Origin: Podospora comata
Lineage: Eukaryota > Ascomycota > Sordariomycetes > Sordariales > Podosporaceae
DNA: 64,000 nt
Direction of reading: 5' to 3'
Assembly (NCBI GenBank): GCA_017354895.1
Contig: CP071495.1
Coordinates: forward strand, 913,001-977,000
This document shows, one piece after another, positions 55,762 to 64,000 of the stretch. The first letter of the stretch is position 1. Each line of letters begins with the position of its first letter. The position numbers and the translations under genes are program-made. A model generated the notes under the pieces. The model did no database searches. It worked only from the letters and a program-made list of their open reading frames with translations, and was not told the origin of the DNA.

Positions 55762-56236
55762 AGCCAAGCTGACATCTAGAAGATGGCGGCTTTGAGCAAC
55801 CCAGGGGGGTGTCGCCAGGTTCTTGTCAAAGCAAATTTATAATCATGCTAAAAGCTATCAAGATCTCAAGCCACGGCGGTTGGCTAGCCTATCAGATACG
55901 GGGTTATACCTGTCAGGTCTTCAGCCGGTGCGGCAACGATGCACGATCACCACCAGTAAAATTACCGCCCCCAGAGCCTTATTCCTCAGACATCAACTTC
56001 TGGCCTAGCCCGCTGAATTATGATACATTGGTACCAGCCACGCCGCACGATCTGCATCACAATTCAAAGCTTTTCGATCACCTGTGCAGAAACGAGGCGT
56101 AGATATTGTGTATTGCGGCCTTGACCCAGATTCTCAAAGCAAGGGGATCAAGTATCAAGAGTGTTAAATAATTGAAGTGCCCCTAGCTGGCGTGCCTCTT
56201 TGCTGTTCCGGCAGATATTCGACTGTTTTGGGAGAG
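55762..56236. other. Spacer between the two membrane-protein paralogues
   Basis: 475 bases, nothing recognised. Confidence 0.5.
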
Positions 56237-57148
56237 ATGGAAAAGCCTACTCCAGCTGAGGCCACGGCCACCAAATGCTTCACCCACTCCGCTGAAGTCT
56301 CGAATCTACCGGAATGTGTTCACAACATAAGTAGCGATCTCCCTCGGTGTTACGAGCATTGGAATCTTCCCGAAGTCTGCGATCATTCGAACCTTCCTGA
56401 GGTGTGCAGCTCGCTCGATCGTGACAATCGATTACCACCTCAGAGCCCCAACACTTCTCAAACCTCATGGTGGCGATGGCACCGCATATTGTTTGTCGTC
56501 GTAGCTTTGTTGCTTCTTGCAGGGTCTGTAGGCGGTGTCGTTGCGGGTGTCCTGGCTTCAAGATCAGCGTAGGACACATCCATTGCGTCGGTGATGCCCT
56601 CAACAAGTGTTGGGCTGGTGACCTAGGAAAATCACTGGCTGCGAAAGTGAGGCCAAAATTGGCCAGAAAATAGTAAACAAATTAGTATTACCGTTGTTTG
56701 TTGTTGGTTAAAAAAAAAAGGTAAGGAAATCCAGCCCCAAGAGCAAAACCGGTGTGGGTCTGGGAAAAGCCAGGCCCTTCAGAGTCCCACAACAAGTACC
56801 ATTCCCCCACCCGATCAATACTCAACAACTACCATCCAGGAAACCTTCCCGACATCTACCTCCAGCAGGAGCACAGCTGCTACAATAACAGCCGGCCCAT
56901 CAATTGACGCTCCTGGTCTTAGTCCACCGAGTTTGCCGGAGCCGGCTTTACAAGTCTTTCCGATTAGCGTTGGGGAGCCACCGGATACCTCACCGCTAGT
57001 CATCACTCTTAACAAATACTGGCGCAATTTCGGTGTGAAGCATTCGTTAGGTGGAGGCGTCCAACGATACCTTAAGGGACTAAAGCATGCCGGAGGAAGT
57101 GATCGCGAGGCCCTACTTGACGTCTGGTGGGACATGGAAGATTGCTGA
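56237..57148 (+). CDS. Paralogous type-II-like membrane protein (second copy, splice model uncertain)
   Basis: The first exon starts at 56237 (MEKPTPAEATATKC) and repeats the paralogue's design: LPRCYEHWNLPEVC, partly doubled as SNLPEVC, then WWRWHR and a transmembrane helix (ILFVVVALLLLAGSVGGVVA). It is open to the stop at 56572, where a GTAGGA donor matches the position of the GTAGGT donor in the first copy. A second coding-like stretch at about 56,785-57,148 has a Ser/Thr stalk (TFPTSTSSRSTAATITAGPS) and a different C-terminal head (PLVITLNKYWRNFGVKHSLG, then LLDVWWDMEDC). No acceptor that keeps frame was found between them, so this copy may be intact with an unseen junction or may be decaying. 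The head domains of the two copies differ completely. Confidence 0.5.
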
Positions 57149-57803
57149 TCTGGAAGAACACTTTTCAGTCTGTGCTACTGCCACGTTGTTCGAACTTACG
57201 CCTTTCTGATTGCAAAACGATTAGCTCTTGAAGATGAAGCGATTACAGCTCGAGGCTCAGCGTCTGACAACCTGGCAACTTACCTACCTCGACGAATGGG
57301 TGAAACGGGAAGTGCGGACTGAGTAAAGAGAGGAAGAGTTTGAAGGGGATGAGGTAACAATGGGAGTGGTGATCATGTTCGCCATGTGTGTATCTGCGGG
57401 TTTAAAGTGACCTGAGAGTGCGGCATAATGATTCGAGTTTCCTCCATTGCAGATCTGCTGATAGCGGTATCTTCTTGGGTGACTGATATGTATGTGATTG
57501 TCACTGAAGACATTTCCCGGCCGTATCGTGCCATTTCTTGCACACGATCCCACAAGAACATCATGTCAAAAGAGCCAGTCAGGTGCTTCCAAGCCCATCA
57601 CAAAACCACCTCAACGTGGTAAGCTACCGGTGCGCCTAGTATTACCCGTCCCCCATCATCAAGAAGTCGGAACACGATCCGACGCCATGATCTCAAACCA
57701 TTCACCCCCTTGACAAAATGCATTCACCCCCGGCCGTATGTCCCCTTTACCAGCCACCTACCCATTCCCGTGATGACGTGCATAGACTTACTCAAGGACG
57801 AAG
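57149..57803. other. Spacer before the decayed F-box copy
   Basis: 655 bases. No gene is recognised; weak open frames on the minus strand have no match to the F-box copies. Confidence 0.45.
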
Positions 57804-59280
57804 CTAAAAGTACCCCACACTACAATGCGTGACCTGACGTGCAGCATAGTAATAATTACCACACGAAACATCCCGACAAACAGGCCACACAATGCCCACC
57901 ACCACCCCGTCGTCTTCCAGTTCGTAGGAGGCAGGATCAAAGATCGTGACACCACTCGTGGGGAGGGACAATAGGGGGTGGTGCGCCTTGCCTGGTAGCT
58001 TCCAGACAGCTACTATGACTGATTATCCTCCTGTAGGTCACAGGTTAGACATCCGACGGTCTCAAAGCAGCGGTTGAGCTGTATCGTTTCTGAATCATAG
58101 CCCCGAGAAGAGAAGAAATGTCAACGGGGATGTACGAGATGTGTTTGGCTTCGCTGCTGTCGGGATCGCGTGTCTGGACTGCGTTGGTTGTTGCCGTAGT
58201 TGAGACAAGCACAGGACGGACTGCTGAAGCACACCATCGCCTTATTCAGTGCGTCGTTGGTGGAAGCACCGGAGATGATTGAGCCAGCGGCATTCCCAAG
58301 GTCTTCTTCGAACGGTGACCGTATGGTACTTGAACAGAAGCGGCCACGGCTGTCCATCAGGAGGGCGTGATTTTGTAGTTGTAAGTGTTGGTTTTTTCGA
58401 GGATGAGCCGAGGGATGTAGGGTTCGGGAAGATCATGGCCTGGTATCACTGCGATGGAGCCGGTGCTCGCATTTGATCTCGCGGTCGGTTTGAGGGTAGG
58501 GTTCCTGTTGGTGTTGAAGATGGTCTTCGATATCAGACCACTGAACACCTCGGTGTTCGTAAAGCCGCAAGACGCCCTCCCTGCCGATACAGATGCGCTC
58601 GTTCTCGGACAACCTCATCTGCTCTTTCAAAAATGCTCTGATGGAGTGGAGGACTCGGAAACCGGAACAGAACAGTGTATTGAGGGTGTCAACATTGAAG
58701 TGAACTTGCGCCCGTCCCACGGCTCGTTGTTTGTGAATCTAACCTCCAAGTCCTGGGGTCTCATTTGGTCGGTTAGGCTGCTCAAGGCATTGTCTCGATA
58801 TATTGAACAGTCGTGCTGGCCAGTCGAGACAAACTCAAGATCACTGCACCGAACGCAGGACTCGCAAAGGCGGTCCTTCCGCAAAAGATATCTCAACTGA
58901 TACCTATGATTCAACCAAGGTTAGCTTCCAATCCTGAAACGAGAACTATTCTAAATCATACTGACCATCCGCTGGCAAAAGCAAGTCTCAAGCCATTATA
59001 GTAATCCCGAGGTCCTCTCAAAAACGCGGTTTTCCACCAAGGCACCAAAGAACAATGGCACAGCTGCTTTGGCTTAGACAAGACGGCGGAGGCGGTCGGA
59101 AACCTGACCCAAGCATAGCCTGGTGAAGAGGTCATTGTCCAAACGGTCGACTATCTTGACCAAGATCTCTTTGGGGAAACGATACAACGGACTATTTTCA
59201 ACGTTCTATGCGGTGCACCAGAGGAACGCTTCAACGCCAGCGTTGATGTTCGGCTGTCCGTGGGCGTCTGCTTTAGGCAT
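57804..59280 (-). pseudogene. Decayed F-box-type gene, paralogue of the copy at 59931-61557
   Basis: Minus-strand relic colinear with the fuller copy. The F-box is at about 59,186-59,076 (YRFPKEILVKIVDRLDNDLF, RLCLGQVSDRLRRLV). Next is LRYLLRKDRLCESCVRCSDL at about 58,895, then SIRAFLKEQMRLSENERICI and GREGVLRLYEHRGVQWSDIE at about 58,650-58,530. GSIISGASTNDALNKAMVCF lies at about 58,280, and the end has SYELEDDGVVVGIVWPVCRD at about 57,930-57,870. Frame changes and stops separate nearly every block, including stops at about 59,207 and just after the F-box. The substrate-adaptor role of F-box proteins (SCF ubiquitin ligase) would apply to the ancestor. The order and spacing prove a tandem duplication. 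Confidence 0.8.
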
Positions 59281-59930
59281 CGTGTCGATTTGTCAACTGT
59301 TGTTCGAGTCCGGATATCTCGAGTTGAAGCCAAACGGGGGTGGCGATGGCCATGTGAGTGCAGGTGTGGCGAGTGTGAAGGGTAAAGTCAGTAGTGGCAT
59401 GTGAGAAAACAAGTCAAACCGCGTTGCTACTGCCAGGGTCAAAGTCGCTGTTTACTTGTCCCTTCAGTAGCACCCCCTAAAGACTACGAAAGAATGCAAT
59501 GAACTGAAGGTCGATTGCCGCCAAGTCTCACACGTTCAAAGTAGCATTTAGAATAACAGCCATGATGCATGGATATTTATAGTCGCTAATTTCTCTTGGT
59601 AAACTGGGTAGAAAGCGTCAATATAACGACCGGCAGGGGGCGCCGTTCGTGTTCTCTCATCAAGACCCAGCTACTGAGACCCTCAAAGTTGGTCAACGGG
59701 TACTGAACGATAGGCACCTGCCTACCCAGTCAGTCGCCATGCAGAGATAAATCACATGTTTTTAAATTAAACACAATCGATATTCGCTATAATACAGCCA
59801 GGAGCCATCACTGACAACCACGGTGGAGGTCATCTCGCTGTTTTGAACGGACCACGTTGATATCCACCTTCTTGATATCCACTTAACCCCTTCCCGTCAT
59901 CTACCTGTAACATGTCGACACATCCCTCCA
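59281..59930. other. Spacer between the two F-box copies
   Basis: 650 bases, slightly AT-rich around 59,540-59,800. No gene is seen. Confidence 0.5.
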
Positions 59931-61557
59931 TCAACAGCGCCAATCACGGGGGGCACTGGAAGGTCTTCTGTCACCACAGTGCGTCGTCTGATATCTTGCA
60001 TAATGATTCCCGCAGGAGATATCACGGCACACAGGCCACACGTTCCCGACAGTCGTGGTGTTGTCGTTCAGCTCGTAGGAAGTTGGGTCCAGGGCATGTA
60101 GCCATTCGTGGGGGGGAATTATTGGGTCCAAGTGCGCCAAACCGGCCAGATATGGCAATTCCGGCTTGGCGCCTAGGCTACCACCGATCTTTCGGGTGTA
60201 TCTTACGGTGAGGCATGGCCGCTTCGTTTGACCCTTATCGGACCAGGGAAAGTATCCGAGACACCGATCGATTTCAATGCGCTTAGCAAGCATCCCGTGG
60301 GCAAAAATGTCGTACTCAAGGACTGATGCATGTTTCTTGCCGGCTTGGGAGGGCGGGCAATCCTCAAAGAGACATTGAAAATAGCCCTCTGAATCTTTTG
60401 GTGGTTGTTGAACGCCGGTATGATTAAGACAGGTGCACGAAGACGCTGGAAAGCATGACATCGCTCTTTTGAGCGCGTCGCCGTTTCGTGTGCCGGTCAA
60501 GATAGTGCCAGCCACGCCCCTGAAGTCGACTTCGAACATCGCTCGGACCTCATCCTTATCCAACTGACCGTTTGTATCAAGTGTCAGGGTGTGGTGGGTG
60601 GTCCAAGACCAATCGATATCATATTGCATGTTCGAGTTCCCCGAGACCGTGAGACGTGGCCTAAAACCGTATATCGGTGCATGTTTTTTGCCTGTGCTAC
60701 GTCTTTCGTGCTCGCACATCAGTTGACATGTTATTGGGACTAGTTGACTGCGATTGTCCGGATTATGCTGTCGAAGAAAGTGGGCTTCAATGTCGGACCA
60801 CTTGATATGCTGGTGCTCACATAGCCGGAGGACTCCTTCCCGGCCGATGCAGATACGGCTTCCGTCGCTCTTCTCTGCCTGTGCCTTGGAGAAGGCTCGA
60901 ACCGAATGCTGTGTGGCACAGCCTGAGCAATGCAAGCGATTTGATTCATTGGGGCAGGCGAACTTGCATCCATTCCAGGTCTTGTTTGTAGTTTGGATGA
61001 CCTCGAGGGGCGCACTGGGGGTATTGATTCTGGGTGTCGAGACGGGCAAGACGTCCACACGCGGCGAGGGGTCCGGCCTGCTGGTGCCTGGGTGGCCAGT
61101 GGAAGCAAGCACCAGGTCGCTGTGTTGGATACAGTCTCTACAGAGTCGATCCATGCGCAGAAGGTACCTAAGTCGGTCCCTACCCGTCCTCGTTAGTCGC
61201 CAATCCAATATCTGTGTTAAAACATATCTTGCAGACGACTTACCAATCTCTGTCTGCGTGGCGTGTCAGGTGCCAATAAGCTTCCATGAGGTGACCTTGG
61301 AGCCGCTCATTCTAACTGCGCCCAAGAAGAATCTGGTACGTAGAGAACGGGATTTTTGAATAAACAATCCGTCTAAGGCTCTTCGAGACTTGGCCAAGAA
61401 TGAGGCGGGTGACCAGATCGCCGTCGAGACACTCGACGATCATTATAAGCAGCTCGTCTGGGATGCGATACAGCCAGCTGTTCTTCATATTTTCGGCTGC
61501 AGCTGAAGCGAAATCACCATGCGTCAACGGAGCACTCCCAATAGCCGTCAGAGTCAT
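59931..61557 (-). CDS. F-box-domain hypothetical protein, 502 aa (three-exon model)
   Basis: Model: exons 61557-61366, 61311-61244 and 61179-59931, in frame throughout. Exon 1 has the F-box SWLYRIPDELLIMIVECLDG then RLILGQVSKSLRRI. Read straight on, a TAG ends the frame at 61312. A 54 nt segment (GTTTAT...GTTAG, 61365-61312) can be removed in frame, and the paralogue also has GT at the matching place followed by a stop, which supports an intron despite its weak donor. Exon 2 gives NERLQGHLMEAYWHLTRHAD, and a normal 64 nt intron leads to DRLRYLLRMDRLCRDCIQHS. The body has conserved Cys pairs (CRDC, CSGCATQH), GREGVLRLCEHQHIKWSDIE and WPVCRDISCGNHYARYQ near the end. Family: fungal F-box proteins with a Cys-rich C-terminus, function unknown; an SCF adaptor role is inferred from the F-box only. 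Confidence 0.7.
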
Positions 61558-61986
61558 CTCGAAGATATTTCTCCGCCTGGCGCGCGTGACCTTTTTGAAA
61601 GGTACCTGTCCGAGGTCCTTTGGGAAGGCGATCAATCGATATCGAAAGGTATGATTCAAGTAGCTGGTGGATAACGGCAAAGGGTGTAATATACATGCAA
61701 AATCAAGTACGAGAGAATACCATGGAAAGGCTGTTGGTTGCGGGTGCGAGGAGACGGACAAAGTGGAGGAGAGAAAAGTGTTCCAAGAGCAGTTTCCATA
61801 GCAGTTGACATGGATGTCAACAACAAGCCATGGGGCAAGAGCTCGCCGGGCAATGATTGAGGGATGCTGTCACCGGGCGGATGCCGTTATATGTGGATCC
61901 AGTCCATCAGCCTTATTAGTGAACCATGGCGCGGCTGCATCTTGGCATTCCACATCAGTCACAAGGCTGACCAGAAGCAACACAAC
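61558..61986. other. Spacer between the F-box gene and the small basic-protein gene
   Basis: 429 bases between two minus-strand genes. The F-box promoter side shows no clear TATA box. Nothing else is seen. Confidence 0.5.
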
Positions 61987-62689
61987 CTAAAGCTGCATCT
62001 GCTCAACAGCAGTAGCAAGATCGTTGCCAGTGCGGCGTGCCTGCCTCCGTCTTTTCATCTCGGCCTGAAGCTCCTTCCACGCCGCGACGCAGCGAGCGTG
62101 CTTTTGTCTCTTAATCTCCGCCTCATTGCCGGCTGACGTTTCATTACTCGCAGAAGCTGAAGGGCAAGCTTCGCCGGCATTCTCCCCGCTTTCCGCATGG
62201 TCCCAACGTGTGGGAAAGTTGGGCAGGGAGATGCTAGAGGGCAGGGTACTGCTGGGCAAGGCTATACGACAAGAGGTTAGTTGTAATCACAAAATTAACA
62301 AGATAATGGAGGTGAATACCATTGCCGGGAGTCGCATTGCCCATGGCGGCTCGATGGGTCAGCTTGCGCTGCCTTCTGTGGTGAGGTTTCCACGGCTTTT
62401 GGCGGACAGGGGATGGCATGGCTGTCGATGGCAAGCCTTGGGACTGCGACACCGAACTTTCGGTTGAGGGGAGGGTCGGAAACCGACAGACGCGCTCGGA
62501 GCCTGTATCGAGCACGGCCTCTTCATCCTCTGACAGTACATTGGGGTGCTGGCCTGGTTCTCGCAAGTGTTTTGGATCGTCGTCCAGATCCATTGCGGCG
62601 ATACTGTTGTCGAACGCCATCATACTCGCGACTTGCGCTTCATTTTTCCGCCGCTTTTCGCCGACTTGCTGCGAGTGAAAAGGTTCCAT
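61987..62689 (-). CDS. Small hypothetical protein with basic helical C-terminus, 214 aa
   Basis: Exons 62689-62320 and 62261-61987, with a 58 nt GT-AG intron (GTATTC...GTATAG) that restores a long frame. The N-terminal part (MEPFHSQQVGEKRRKNEAQV, MMAFDNSIAAMDLDDDPKHL) is charged and disordered, with an acidic patch (LSEDEEAVLD). The C-terminal part has a helical, basic stretch (KRQKHARCVAAWKELQAEMK, RRRQARR) that could be a coiled coil or nucleic-acid-binding segment. No known domain. The clean phase of the intron is the main evidence that the gene is real. An alternative non-ATG start upstream is unlikely. Confidence 0.6.
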
Positions 62690-63718
62690 TGGGGTCGCAA
62701 ACTCAACGCTTTGTCGGACAGATGCGGTAGGCAATGAAAAGTGGGTTGAGGCTGCGTTTCAGGCCAGATGTGATGAAGCTGGTTGAGTGGAAGAAAGACG
62801 ATGTAGGGGAAAGGCGAGGTCGCGTTGGAAGTTAAGGGGAATGTGAGAAAACTAGGTCGGCTGATCAAAGTTTGATGCAGCTGATGATGGGCGGCAACCT
62901 ACATCCCTCTGTGCAAGACCCAAAGAATGGGATGACTCGTTTGCCCATTTATCTGCGCCGTTGAAAGTCTATAGAGAGACGTCTTCCAAAAATGCCCCAA
63001 CATCGACATCATCACCCACGGGCTGCCTACTCCGGCGAACAAATGGTGAACTCCCTGGCGAGCCATAGACACCGACAAAGCGACACCCATCGTTCAAATC
63101 CCCAGTACCCACTAGTCCGCATCTTCCCACTGCTTCAAACTCTTCCTTCGACGCATCAGGCGAATTCAGGTACTCCCCATTCTCGTCATGTGTAACTGGA
63201 ACGACTATTCGCTGTTTTCTCTAACTGTAGGTGCATATCTGAGGGTGCTTTCTTACCATTCCTGGCTAGAACATGCTGCACGGTGGGGCACAACAACGAC
63301 TTTTGGTGGGTGTTCAGAGACGGCTTGGCAATACGATGGGTCAGTGAAACAGTGGTGGCTGCTTCGCTCTGGTTCTGTGCATTGTGGTCGACGTTCTGCT
63401 GGCGCTCATGACAGTCCATGGTTTCTTTTGAATGACTCTGAGAGGGTTGGAGTTGTGAAGAGAGCTGGATGCAGGGATACATTTCCACCAGATCAAGGCG
63501 GCGGCCTAACGATCAAAAATGCCCGCCATTGTATTGTCATGACCCTGCCGGCCAATAGGTATCCATCGCAGTGGCGGTCACCTATACCGATTTTGCACTT
63601 CTAGAAGTATGAGCTATGGGGAGAGATGGTCAGGTCTCACAAAAGCCTATGCAACCACCGACCATTCCCAGCCCGTCCATCCTTCGCTCGGTACTCTCCA
63701 TCTAATTCCATGTTTCAC
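62690..63718. other. Spacer at the right side of the window
   Basis: About 1 kb without a supported gene; the open frames here on both strands overlap and lack motifs. Confidence 0.5.
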
Positions 63719-63945
63719 ATGATTAGATATTCATTCCCTTGATCTTGAATCTCTGTCGTCGGCTTGCGCGCCTGAGCCTCGGCCTCCCGAGCCTTCCTTC
63801 GTTTCAAAATCTCTTCATTGATATTCTTCGCGCTCTCGTTGCGCCGAGCCTGCCTTATGCGATTAATTCTTGCATCCAATCAAGCCCAAGGATCACGACC
63901 TGCCACTCGGTAGGCTGGCACCTCGGGAGCTAGAGAACGATGTGT
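63719..63945 (-). pseudogene. Possible 3' exon or remnant with a charged helical C-terminus
   Basis: After an acceptor-like CTCTAG near 63,932 the minus strand reads LAPEVPAYRVAGRDPWA, a TGA, then RINRIRQARRNESAKNINEE, ILKRRKAREAEAQARKPTTE and a final stop near 63,724. It has the look of coding sequence (charged helix), but one stop interrupts it and the upstream part lies outside the window. It could be the end of a gene with another splice pattern or a relic. Confidence 0.3.
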
Positions 63946-64000
63946 TGTTAGCTTTTTTTTCTCAACTCTAATTCTGGGACAAGGGCGTGATGGGACGGGG

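Overview
The window looks like nuclear DNA of a filamentous ascomycete, most likely a Sordariomycete close to Sordariales. The evidence is small genes with 50-85 nt GT-AG introns, HET-domain genes, a Pth11-like membrane receptor, CT-rich leaders, and an AT-rich island typical of repeat-induced point mutation (RIP). All assignments come from reading the sequence and from memory of protein families; no database search was possible.

Layout. 1-0.5 kb: 5' end of mitochondrial malate dehydrogenase (minus). 4.7-9.2 kb: a HET-domain gene and a secreted GH2 beta-galactosidase-like gene (both minus). 11-13.4 kb: a broken acetamidase gene with a minisatellite-like array inside an intron. 13.7-14.1 kb: a small NIF3/YqfO-type protein. 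14.8-16.9 kb: C-terminal remnant of a pogo/Fot-type transposase, then a RIP-like AT island holding a ~600 bp unmutated segment. 17.5-19.4 kb: second HET gene. 23-27 kb: a disordered hypothetical protein and a vanillyl-alcohol-oxidase-like flavoenzyme. 28-33.4 kb: three decayed genes of the fungal self/non-self and cell-death repertoire (kinase-ankyrin, caspase-like plus pseudokinase, DUF6594). 34-39.7 kb: SET-domain protein, small secreted DUF4360-like protein, Dal5-type transporter, HD-domain phosphohydrolase. 40.7-42.1 kb: Pth11-like receptor whose N-terminus merges with a ~70 bp tandem repeat. 45.7-53.6 kb: hypothetical proteins, a GH76 Dfg5/Dcw1 cell-wall enzyme and a single-pass membrane protein with a PPPY motif. 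54.6-61.6 kb: two local duplications, one of type-II-like membrane proteins and one of F-box proteins (one copy decayed). 62-62.7 kb: a small basic hypothetical protein.

The most unusual points are: a ~100 bp segment of the kinase pseudogene, carrying the HGDLKPTN catalytic loop, lies on the opposite strand from the rest of the domain; the coding strand becomes G-rich toward the 3' end in at least six unrelated genes; two introns begin with GC; and two degenerate ~21-24 bp arrays plus one ~70 bp array lie in or beside genes. Large spacers (0.5-4.7, 19.4-22.8, 42.5-45.7 kb) hold no gene that I can support.
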